NCBI RefSeq assembly: GCF_010692395.1
Contig: NZ_JAAHHS010000027.1
Location: 1-56,357 of the forward strand
Source: Moorena sp. SIO3H5
GTDB taxonomy: Bacteria; Cyanobacteriota; Cyanobacteriia; Cyanobacteriales; Coleofasciculaceae
Direction of reading: 5' to 3'
DNA: 56,357 bases
In this document: positions 19,647 to 28,798 of the stretch, in pieces
How the letters are laid out: every line of letters starts with the position of its first letter
How positions within the stretch are numbered: position 1 is the first letter of the stretch
The notes under the pieces: generated by a model
Told to the model about the DNA's origin: nothing
The model's database searches: none
What the model saw: only the letters and a program-made list of their open reading frames with translations
Program-made: the position numbers and the translations under genes

Positions 19647-22600
19647 ATGCTCGCATACGGATTTATAACATTATTGAGTCTAGGTTCTGAGTACTACTTT
19701 AAATACGAGATTGATGCTCAGACTGGTTTCCAGATTTATTGGATTACAATTCCTGAGGGACTCGATAAAGAGCGCTATAGCAAACAAACAATCTCCGAGT
19801 TTCTAGCCGAATCATCAGTTGCACAAATTCTAAAACCTGGAGAAACCCTTGATAAGAGCATTTATCAAGCTAACCTAATCTTACCGGGATTACCTGCTTC
19901 ACCTTTCGATGCATTTTATAATATTGAACTAACCTACAACAGCGATTCATTTACGTTAGGGGTTCAATCTACTGACTCTTTTGGATTTAGTCCGGAAGGT
20001 TCAACTTATTTCAAAGATTTAAATCTGAGTTTTACCCAGCAACTTAATTCCGAAACCGCCACTGTCAGTGGAACAGTAACGGCGGTTTTCTCTGGTCAAG
20101 ATATTGTCCTTGAGGCCGGGGTGAGCGATGGCTCTGAACTGATTTTTAATTACAATGCCAATAATCCTCAGGAAATCCCGATTCAACCCTGGGGCAATTT
20201 AGAGTTGACGACTTTTACGGTGAAACCTGGGTCAAATCCTCTTCAACCCCAGGTGCTCTATTGGTTTGGTGAAAAGTCGGGAGAATGGGTTTATGATTGC
20301 TCCTTGAGGAATAGCGAAGATGCACCCGCCATCGACTTACGGATTCAAACGGAGCCAGAAACAGTGGAGTGGGGATTAGGCTCTATCGCTGTTAAAGATG
20401 GCTTGATCGAGAGTGAAAATGCCACCCTAGAAGCGGCAAACCTAAGTTCTGCTAGCAAACTGATCAAGGCATTCCAAGAGAGCAACGAAATCACTATTGC
20501 AACCTGGATTAAGCCTAGCAAAACGGGTCAAAAATACCCAGCTATAGTCGTTACTCTATCCGAAGATCCTCAAAATCCCTGTGTGACTCTCGCTCAAGGG
20601 GATTCAGAATGGCTAAAGGATTATGGCAATCGCTGGTCGGGGGATTGGTACCATCACGACGAGTATAGTGTGCTATTGCGCACCAACACTAATGATAGAA
20701 ACCGATATTGGCAAATCCTGACCACAAGTCCCGACACAGTAACAACCGACGAGCTAACCTATGTTGTCTATACTTTCTCACAGAATAACTTCGGGGATGA
20801 GAGTGATAATGCCAAGGTGTATCTCAATGGGCAGCTAGACAATTCTAAATGGATTAATAGCGATAATCAGGAGCGTCATTTTTGGAGAAATTGGAATCAG
20901 CAGAGTAATCGTTGGAGAAATTGGACTCAGAGGAGTAATCGTTGGGAAAGTCGGGATGATGATGACGACAATCGTTGGGAAAGTCGGGATGATGAGGAGG
21001 ATAATCCTTGGAAAGATAGGAATTATGATCCCGAACTTCAGCCTTGGACAAATCACCCTGCTGTTAAGTTAGCGTTAGCAAATGATGTTTTATTTAGCGA
21101 TGGCAGGGGCAACTCCCGAAGGAATCAAGATTTCCCTTGGGAAGGGGAACTCTACGAGGTGGCAATTTATGACTCTGCCCTGACACCAGAGGCGATTTAC
21201 CAGCGCTACTACCCCACTATTGAAATTTTGGGCAACCTGACGCTGACTAATATGCCCAGTCCTTTGAACCAACCCCTAATTGCTCAACTGACTTTGGAGG
21301 GTATGCCGGATGTAGAGCATTATTCAGAGTCTAAGCTCAATCTTAAGGTTGACACCTCTGAAATCCGGGAAGTTACTCCTGAGTTTGACTTCACCAAGAT
21401 TGCCCTGGAATGGGAATCAGAAGCTGGAAGCTCCCCAAGCTGGTACTTTAAGTGGGGACAAGTGGATAGCACGTTATGGAAAACCTCAATTCCCTTTACG
21501 GCAGTTCAAGCCGATGCACCGGGTAAACTTGCCCTCAATTCACCGGAATTCGATTTTCAAATTGGATTAGGACAAATTAATACCCTAGAGGGGTTGTGTC
21601 TATTCCTGAAACCAGATACCACCGGGGAGATATGGCAGATGTCTTCCATCACCTCTGTGCCTGAACTAGTACTCCCCCAATTAAGGGATTATCGCCCATT
21701 TGATTGGACGGTAGATTTCAAGCTACTCTTTGCTCGTAACGATCAACAACGGAGTCAATTTGACCCCCTGGGGATTGAAGATGGGAAAGTGGTTCTCAAG
21801 GGCAATTGGTTGGGAGAAAACCTTGTACTCCATGGCTGGTGGCGCAATGAGCAGTTTGTCCTGGAAGGGCAAAGAAATTTAACTCTACCGTTTGAAGTTA
21901 CCTTGGGTCCTATCTTTGAACCCGGTACTTCCCAAAAGATTATCGACCAGGTAGCGATCGCATCAGTGATGAACGCCACTGTAATCCTGGAACTGACTGA
22001 GTTAGGCTTTTTGGCAAAAGTCTCTGGAACCTTTGATTGGACAGATCAAGCAGGGACGGTAAACACCTTTACAGTGCCGGAGTTTACCCTAGTCCGCCCA
22101 CCGCTGACTCCCAATCACATCCTGGAAGCGATTTTGGCAAGGTTAAACTCCCAAATAGATGTCATCTTTGCACAACAGTTTCGCCATCAAGCGGACTACT
22201 ACTTTACGGTGGTGGAGGAAAAACCTGTTATTTATTTGGGCAATGGCAACGACTCTGCTGGGATTACCCAAACCACAACATTGCCCCAGTTATTCAGCAC
22301 TGCTGCGGAGTCCAATAACATCTCCAGCACCACAGGCATCTTTACCCTTACAGAAAATGCCGATCAAAGCTGCACCCTGACCATCACTCCTCCGGAAAGC
22401 ACTGACAATTGGCTAGATCAACTTAAGACCGATTACGACAACTTTATTGCTCAACTAGATACCAACAGTAATCTGATTGCTGGTACCCTCACCCTGGTAA
22501 AAACCCGCATTGCTGAACGGATGCCGTTGTTGGTTGAGGAAATTCTCTACTACTACTACGGCTTGGATAGCGTTAATGGCTCAGTGGATTTGCAAGCTGG

Positions 22601-23261
22601 AATGCGGTTACGGGTCGATTACCAAAACTATCAGTTTGTTCATCCAGCCCAATATACGGCTAATTCAGGGTTTGTGGGCAGTGGCACGTCCTACTATAGC
22701 CTCAACAGTTATCGGGATGGCACTAACCTAATGATTAATTTTGATGGGTTTTTGTCCCAAATTCAGCCCTATGTGACCACAGATATTGCTACGGTAGGGG
22801 CTGGAAGTAGTCTGGATACCTTTAAAGTTGGCTATCAAAAACCCTACTTGCGGCTGGTGTATCCTAGTTTGGCAGCTCCCTCTGCAGGTTCCCTCGATCC
22901 CGGACAGGCCGCAACCATTATGGGGGCAACAACAGTAACAGACCTGGATAAAAAGACAAACGTTGCTAGCTTTTATTTCCGAGGACGGGCAACAGTGATT
23001 CCAGAAATTACGGTGGTGCTACAGGAACAACCGGTATTTGTTCCGGTGGGAACGACTTTACGACAACTGATGGAGCAACATGTCAGTATTCCGTCAGTAT
23101 CCCTGGGAGAATCCCTACTGAACTCTACCGGAAAACCGAGGTTGAGTCGCCTGTTACACGAAGGGGTGTCTAACGAACCTAGCTATCGGTTTATCTACCT
23201 CGACGAAAATAGTCCAGTGCTTGATTTGCCTCTGGTCAAAGGCGATCGCATTGTCCTGTAG
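19647..23261 (+). CDS. Giant protein (1204 aa) with a LamG/concanavalin-like segment, otherwise unknown
   Basis: Long intact ORF; ITIATWIKPSKTGQKYP...YVVYTFSQNN...KVYLNGQL...GELYEVAIYDSALTPEAIYQRY resembles LamG. Confidence 0.85.
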   Translation: MLAYGFITLLSLGSEYYFKYEIDAQTGFQIYWITIPEGLDKERYSKQTISEFLAESSVAQILKPGETLDKSIYQANLILPGLPASPFDAFYNIELTYNSDSFTLGVQSTDSFGFSPEGSTYFKDLNLSFTQQLNSETATVSGTVTAVFSGQDIVLEAGVSDGSELIFNYNANNPQEIPIQPWGNLELTTFTVKPGSNPLQPQVLYWFGEKSGEWVYDCSLRNSEDAPAIDLRIQTEPETVEWGLGSIAVKDGLIESENATLEAANLSSASKLIKAFQESNEITIATWIKPSKTGQKYPAIVVTLSEDPQNPCVTLAQGDSEWLKDYGNRWSGDWYHHDEYSVLLRTNTNDRNRYWQILTTSPDTVTTDELTYVVYTFSQNNFGDESDNAKVYLNGQLDNSKWINSDNQERHFWRNWNQQSNRWRNWTQRSNRWESRDDDDDNRWESRDDEEDNPWKDRNYDPELQPWTNHPAVKLALANDVLFSDGRGNSRRNQDFPWEGELYEVAIYDSALTPEAIYQRYYPTIEILGNLTLTNMPSPLNQPLIAQLTLEGMPDVEHYSESKLNLKVDTSEIREVTPEFDFTKIALEWESEAGSSPSWYFKWGQVDSTLWKTSIPFTAVQADAPGKLALNSPEFDFQIGLGQINTLEGLCLFLKPDTTGEIWQMSSITSVPELVLPQLRDYRPFDWTVDFKLLFARNDQQRSQFDPLGIEDGKVVLKGNWLGENLVLHGWWRNEQFVLEGQRNLTLPFEVTLGPIFEPGTSQKIIDQVAIASVMNATVILELTELGFLAKVSGTFDWTDQAGTVNTFTVPEFTLVRPPLTPNHILEAILARLNSQIDVIFAQQFRHQADYYFTVVEEKPVIYLGNGNDSAGITQTTTLPQLFSTAAESNNISSTTGIFTLTENADQSCTLTITPPESTDNWLDQLKTDYDNFIAQLDTNSNLIAGTLTLVKTRIAERMPLLVEEILYYYYGLDSVNGSVDLQAGMRLRVDYQNYQFVHPAQYTANSGFVGSGTSYYSLNSYRDGTNLMINFDGFLSQIQPYVTTDIATVGAGSSLDTFKVGYQKPYLRLVYPSLAAPSAGSLDPGQAATIMGATTVTDLDKKTNVASFYFRGRATVIPEITVVLQEQPVFVPVGTTLRQLMEQHVSIPSVSLGESLLNSTGKPRLSRLLHEGVSNEPSYRFIYLDENSPVLDLPLVKGDRIVL

Positions 23262-23272
23262 GGGGTGAGCAG

Positions 23273-26200
23273 ATGACTACCTTTACCCAATCAACAGCAC
23301 AGGCGCTCTACGTTTTATCTGAATCCGTTAACCCTACCCTGCCCTATAGCATTGGTTTTTGGGTGAATGAAGGATCGATAGAAGGTTCTCAAACCCTTTC
23401 CCTGGAAGAAACTTGGACAATAAAGACGGGAGTATATCTATTTTTCAAAGCGGCTCTAGAAGGGAATGATGCTATAGACCCTTCCGTGTTGAGCGACCGC
23501 ATTGGTGAATTTCTGATTACACCTTCGGTACGCAATACTCGGTTTTTGTGGATTGATAACCCAGAGGAGTTAGTCTCTCGCTGGCGATTTCATGCCCTGA
23601 CCCTTTCCCCGACAGATACTGTAGAGCGACTGACCTTTTTTAATTTCCGCAATTATGAATTAGCGATCGCTAGTGGTGTAATTTGTCAGTTGAACGCAAC
23701 CAAAGACGGATTTGTGTTTGCCCCCGATCCGTCTCTACACAACCTGCCTAGCACCGAGACTGAATCACCGGACACTGAATTACCGAAAAGTGACCCCTTT
23801 TATTTGTCCACAGGTTATGGTGCTCATCAACTCAAAGGGATTGAGGTCAATGAAGCAGGGGAAGCGATTCCGCAAAGCGGACGCTACGCGATCGCATTAC
23901 CCTTTAGTGGAGAGTTGGCCGGTTGCCTGAGCTTTGCCCTGACCTTGCAAAACCGATCTCCTGGCACAGCCTCCTTTGAGGAACTAGTTTATCTGGATGT
24001 TACCCTGCGGATGTTTTTCAAATCCGCAAACTCCTTACTAGACCAGAATGACCCCTTGTCTGGTTTTGCAGGATTGAATAGCGACCAGGAATTCCTGATT
24101 TCTAGCCATCGATATCCCTTTTTGGGGGAAGATAGCGATGCTGCTTCCCATTATTCTCAGCAGGGGGATGGTAGCCAAAATCTGACCTTATATAGTGCCC
24201 TAGATCCACTCCAACCTTTGAATGGCGATCGCACTTACTTTGCCTTTGTAGAGCCAGGAAACTTGAACATTTCGGATTTATCCTTGCCTTCTTGTTATCG
24301 CACTAATTTGGGATATTCCATCCATGTCACTCCCCATGGTCATGGGGACAGTCGGCTAATCTTTGCAGAGCGTCCAGGGCAGAATTCTAGCATCTTTGGT
24401 TCACCTTTGTATCTAGTCCCCCAAGGTAAATATACTCTCTCGGTTCCCGATTACGAGAGTACCCCTATCTCCAGTGGTCAGGACTTTTCGATACGAGATG
24501 AAGATAACTTTTTGTGTGGATTAGCGGGGATTGAATACATTCAACTGTCGAGTCAACAGCTTAATATTCTGCATCTGGAAGCTGGAAAACCGACCTTTGC
24601 GCCGGATTTCGTTCCGGAGCAAATTGTAGAAACCAATGAAGCTGGGCAGCGTCTAGAATCGGAAACAACTACAGCTTGGGGATATATTGAATATGAAGAT
24701 GACCAAGTCACGAATTTACCGGTCTATTTTTCCCAACCCAAGCAGTCATTGCTGTATCGAGCATCAACGTTTCAGGATGGAAACCAAGACCCAACTGATG
24801 ATCCCCTCAGGTTTTTGGAGGTTCCCGTTACAGGACTGCCCAGGGGAGAGTATTTACCCTTGTTTCCCTATGGTGGCGTAAGTGGAACCCTGGCTCACTA
24901 TCAGCAAATGGAGGAACAAATCCTCAATCCCCAGCGCCGCAAAAAAATTAAAATTATTGCTGAAACAGACACTACTCAACTTAGCGGTCAACCTCAAGGA
25001 ATACTAGGGGGGATAGGGACATTTAGTCCCCAAGCATTCAGTGCCTTGAGTAGATCAGCTACCCCTGAAGCTCAGGCCATGACAGCTGCTGCTGCTACTA
25101 CCTCAACAACAGAAACCATCACCGGTACAACTTCCCTGGGATTGTTGGCAACCTATTCCTCTGATTACCAAACCCTCAATAGTCTATTACTGGCGAAGGA
25201 TACCGACAATGAGGATGTGAGTTTGCAGGACCTAGAACGGGGTTCATCCCTCCGTTCAGCTTTCCAGTCCAGTCAGATGTTCCTGGTGATCACTGACCCG
25301 ACTTCCCTCAAAACCTTTGATACCAATGAACCTACTCAAGTTATCAAAGAGCATTTTCAGAACAATCAACTGACTATTCAAGGGTGGACCTTTGATCTCA
25401 ATCCAGATAATTGGCGACAGGGCACAGGGGATACGGATACGGTATTACTGTTTAAGTTCCTAGATAAGCCCCTGATTGATATTCTCAAGGATACCGCCCT
25501 GTGGGAACAACCGGAGGTATTTGTCGGGACGGCAACGGATGCTGATGAACGGGTCAAGGAAATTAAAGCAGTGCGCGATCGCTTAGTGACATTCTTTGAA
25601 AATGCGATCGCAACCGCCAACGACCCCAATGCTGCTGAAAAAGACCGGGATAATGCTGCCCCTCTAGCCCGGGTTGGCAGCAGCACCTTTTGGTCAGGGA
25701 TGATTGCGTTAAATGTCAAGCTCCCAGCTGGGACAGGACTGCCTCCAGACTTGAAAGCCCTAGAATGTGGCATACAAGACCAGGATAACTTCTACGCTCA
25801 GTATGTCGGGAGTAATGGCACCCCGATTTTGCCCCAAAATGGGGAATTGGTAGCGGAACAGTCTTCTTTGTTTGGATTGCTGGACTATCAAGACAACTCC
25901 GTGCCAGAAACCGGTCCCTTGGGCTATGCCTTCCAGGTGGCCAACTTACGGGTGCAATTCCAAAATTCTCAAATCACGGCATTTTCCAGTGAGGTCAATC
26001 TTACCCTAGATAAACTCTTTGACGAAGCCACCCAATTACTCAATAGTCGTTCAGGACGGAATATCGTCATTCTCCAGGGCTTTACGGAAGAACACGATGG
26101 CGTGATTACCTATAGCTTTAGCTTTAGCGGCGAGAACTATTTTGCCCTACCCGATAGTCATATTCTCAATAATGTTGACATCGTTAAGGCCACGTTTTCC

Positions 26201-27127
26201 ACAGACCCCCCAGGCAATGATACTACACTCACCATTGGACGGTTTACCCTCTGGGGCCGTCTCAATTTCCGTGACCTAGAGACCTTTGATGGATTATCCT
26301 TTGGGTCAGATACTTCCCTGTCCGATGACGTGTTAACTGCCAGCAACCTGGTCAACCGCAGTGCCCGTGCTCTGGAAGACGATTATCAAGTAGGGATTGA
26401 TACTCTCAATCAAGCATCAGCGGAGTTGCAGCAAAAACTGGATGAGCTAGCCAATAACGAACAATTCCTCCAGTTCTCAAAGCTAACCATTGTGATGAAC
26501 TGCAAGCATACCAATGGTGCCCAGGATATCACCTTTAGTGTCGATGCCAGCCAAATTGCCTTTGATTTGGCTCAGAGTAAAGCCCGCCCCCATAGTCTCT
26601 ACAGCAAATTTCCCCTTAAGCTGACTAACTTCGTCTATCTCGACCCTGCTCAACCGGATAGCAAGCCTAAAGGGTATCTTACGGTGAAAACTCCCTTGGG
26701 CACTGGTTCTATGCCCGACAGTGGCTTTGGTTTTAACTTCGAGTTTAATTTGGGCAGTTTGGGGGCATTGTCGGGTTCAGCTCAGTTTGTGGTTAATCTG
26801 TTGATTATCTGGGAACCGAATCAGGATGGTTCCCAGGAGAAAGCCACAACTTTTGTAGGATTGAGGCTACCGGGAATTGGTGGGGATGTGCTCGGTTTTC
26901 CTCTCCAAAGTGTACTGAAGCTGTCCTTCAAGACGGTGGAATTACTGGTTGATTCCACTAGCACTTCTGGTACAGCTTACTTGTTGAAAATTAAGAAGGT
27001 TGCTCTTAAGTTTTTTGTCCTCTCATTTCCCCCCAGTGGACAAACGGAAATTGTTATCTTTGGCAATCCTGATGCCACGGATAGTAATGATGCTGTTGGC
27101 TGGTATGCGGCCTATGCTAAAGGTTAA
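23273..27127 (+). CDS. Giant protein (1284 aa) of unknown function
   Basis: Intact ORF beginning 11 bp after the preceding gene, with an RBS-like GGGGGTGAG. Confidence 0.85.
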   Translation: MTTFTQSTAQALYVLSESVNPTLPYSIGFWVNEGSIEGSQTLSLEETWTIKTGVYLFFKAALEGNDAIDPSVLSDRIGEFLITPSVRNTRFLWIDNPEELVSRWRFHALTLSPTDTVERLTFFNFRNYELAIASGVICQLNATKDGFVFAPDPSLHNLPSTETESPDTELPKSDPFYLSTGYGAHQLKGIEVNEAGEAIPQSGRYAIALPFSGELAGCLSFALTLQNRSPGTASFEELVYLDVTLRMFFKSANSLLDQNDPLSGFAGLNSDQEFLISSHRYPFLGEDSDAASHYSQQGDGSQNLTLYSALDPLQPLNGDRTYFAFVEPGNLNISDLSLPSCYRTNLGYSIHVTPHGHGDSRLIFAERPGQNSSIFGSPLYLVPQGKYTLSVPDYESTPISSGQDFSIRDEDNFLCGLAGIEYIQLSSQQLNILHLEAGKPTFAPDFVPEQIVETNEAGQRLESETTTAWGYIEYEDDQVTNLPVYFSQPKQSLLYRASTFQDGNQDPTDDPLRFLEVPVTGLPRGEYLPLFPYGGVSGTLAHYQQMEEQILNPQRRKKIKIIAETDTTQLSGQPQGILGGIGTFSPQAFSALSRSATPEAQAMTAAAATTSTTETITGTTSLGLLATYSSDYQTLNSLLLAKDTDNEDVSLQDLERGSSLRSAFQSSQMFLVITDPTSLKTFDTNEPTQVIKEHFQNNQLTIQGWTFDLNPDNWRQGTGDTDTVLLFKFLDKPLIDILKDTALWEQPEVFVGTATDADERVKEIKAVRDRLVTFFENAIATANDPNAAEKDRDNAAPLARVGSSTFWSGMIALNVKLPAGTGLPPDLKALECGIQDQDNFYAQYVGSNGTPILPQNGELVAEQSSLFGLLDYQDNSVPETGPLGYAFQVANLRVQFQNSQITAFSSEVNLTLDKLFDEATQLLNSRSGRNIVILQGFTEEHDGVITYSFSFSGENYFALPDSHILNNVDIVKATFSTDPPGNDTTLTIGRFTLWGRLNFRDLETFDGLSFGSDTSLSDDVLTASNLVNRSARALEDDYQVGIDTLNQASAELQQKLDELANNEQFLQFSKLTIVMNCKHTNGAQDITFSVDASQIAFDLAQSKARPHSLYSKFPLKLTNFVYLDPAQPDSKPKGYLTVKTPLGTGSMPDSGFGFNFEFNLGSLGALSGSAQFVVNLLIIWEPNQDGSQEKATTFVGLRLPGIGGDVLGFPLQSVLKLSFKTVELLVDSTSTSGTAYLLKIKKVALKFFVLSFPPSGQTEIVIFGNPDATDSNDAVGWYAAYAKG

Positions 27128-27174
27128 GGCTTTAAGGAATAGCTTGAATTTAATTTAAATAAACAGGAGATAAG

Positions 27175-27717
27175 ATGGCAGAGGATAAAATCACTGATTA
27201 TCAAGATATTAACGATATCCCAACCTTTATGGAGGAAGTAGAGACTACCTATAGCATTACTGAAGAATTGCCCATCAACTTATCTGACAATCATCCATTA
27301 TCTGATATGTGGGCAAAATCAATTACTGTTACGGAAGGTACATCACCGGATCCTTGTTATACTGCTACTGGATCAATTAATGATCAGTTTCCTTTCAATT
27401 TTGCCGAGGATTTTCCCTTTGATAGTAAAGATTTTAGTTTTCTAACCAACCAAGACGTTGCTCCTGAACTGGCAATGAAGTTGAAGATTGATGTCTTCCA
27501 ACCTATACCGGAACCTGAAGATAGGAGGGGGATTAAAGTTACGGTATTTTCGGTACCCCAATCCGATGATTATCCCAATGGAGTTATTGTTAAAAAAGGC
27601 TTAACCTTCGTGGATGAAAATGGAAATACTGTAACTGATGATAATCTATCAACAACAAAGATTCCAGAAGAATCAGTGGTGCCAACGGAAGCAGACGTTA
27701 AGCTCGATCAATTATAG
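27175..27717 (+). CDS. Hypothetical acidic protein (180 aa)
   Basis: Intact ORF with upstream AGGAGA; co-oriented in the giant-protein cluster. Confidence 0.75.
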   Translation: MAEDKITDYQDINDIPTFMEEVETTYSITEELPINLSDNHPLSDMWAKSITVTEGTSPDPCYTATGSINDQFPFNFAEDFPFDSKDFSFLTNQDVAPELAMKLKIDVFQPIPEPEDRRGIKVTVFSVPQSDDYPNGVIVKKGLTFVDENGNTVTDDNLSTTKIPEESVVPTEADVKLDQL

Positions 27718-27754
27718 CCTTTGTATCTCGGTTGTAAACACACGAATTGCTGAA

Positions 27755-27800
27755 AGAGGCAAGAGGCAAGAGGCAAGAGGCAAGAGGCAAGAGTAACCCA
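27755..27800. repeat. STRR heptamer array (GAGGCAA)n
   Basis: Five or more tandem 7-bp units. Confidence 0.9.
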
Positions 27801-28000
27801 CCCCTAACCCCTCCCAGGAGGGGAAAGCAAGAGGCAAGATGGGAAAGATATCCGGAGTTTTATTACCCAATAAAAAAATAAATTTTAGGTTTACTTTTTA
27901 TTGAAAATATGATATATAATAAACAGTAAAATCTCTAACTTATAATTGTTGTAAATTGATAGTTGTTGAAACTAAATATTTTTGAATAAGGAGCAAAAAA

Positions 28001-28507
28001 ATGTCAGAAACTAAAGTATTTTTTGGTGTTTCTCTAGAACTGGCTGGGAAGACAATTTCCCTAGAACCTAAAAATGCCATTAGTGAGCTTAAAGAAAAGG
28101 GAATTGAAGTTGAACTTCCGGCAGGGGAGAGAGTCTACCTTGGTACGGTTGGTACCTCTATTGGTAGTATTATGAGTACTCTAGGTGTCGAGGATACTAG
28201 TTTTATAGTGACCGACAAAGATGTTGAGGCTGATGACACACTGACAGAAGGAGCGATCAAAGCGAGTTTCTTGCCCGATATAGCTGTCTTACAGAATGCT
28301 GCTGATCTCGTTTTAGAAGCTGGTTTATATGTGGATGAATTTCATGTCAGAATTCCAGGTGCTGCCACAAGTGGAACAGTAACCAAAGAGAAAACAGCTT
28401 ACACTGTTGGACTATCAGCAGAATGGCAAGATGATGCAGGTCAATTAATTGATGGATTAGACCTTAAATTAAAGGGGGTCTATTTCAAAGTTAGTAATGA
28501 AGAATAG
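28001..28507 (+). CDS. Hypothetical protein (168 aa), possible paralog of the N-terminal module of the 3675-aa protein
   Basis: Intact ORF with AAGGAG RBS; LELAGKTISLE...PAGERVYLG resembles ELTVAGETVNLI...IAGQRLYVV in the next gene. Confidence 0.75.
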   Translation: MSETKVFFGVSLELAGKTISLEPKNAISELKEKGIEVELPAGERVYLGTVGTSIGSIMSTLGVEDTSFIVTDKDVEADDTLTEGAIKASFLPDIAVLQNAADLVLEAGLYVDEFHVRIPGAATSGTVTKEKTAYTVGLSAEWQDDAGQLIDGLDLKLKGVYFKVSNEE

Positions 28508-28551
28508 CTATCAGCAATCAGCAATCAGCGATCAGCTATCAGCTAATGCTT

Positions 28552-28755
28552 CACAGGCTAGAAGCCTGTGCCACTTGGCTTTTAAATAAAATAAGCTGAC
28601 GGCTGACGGCTGTTCGCGTAGCGTGAGCTAAAAGCTGACGGCTGTTCGCGTAGCGTGAGCTAAAAGCTGACGGCTGACGGCTGTTCGCGTAGCGTGAGCT
28701 AAAAGCTGACGGCTGACGGCTGACCACTGACCGCTGACCACTGACCGCTGACTTT
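28552..28755. repeat. Palindrome CACAGGCTAGAAGCCTGTG plus tandem GCTGACGGCTGTTCGCGTAGCGTGAGCTAAAA repeats
   Basis: Direct reading; about three or more imperfect tandem units. Confidence 0.9.
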
Positions 28756-28798
28756 CGATAATTCCATTTTTGCCTAGTAATCTTTTCTGAATCGAACG

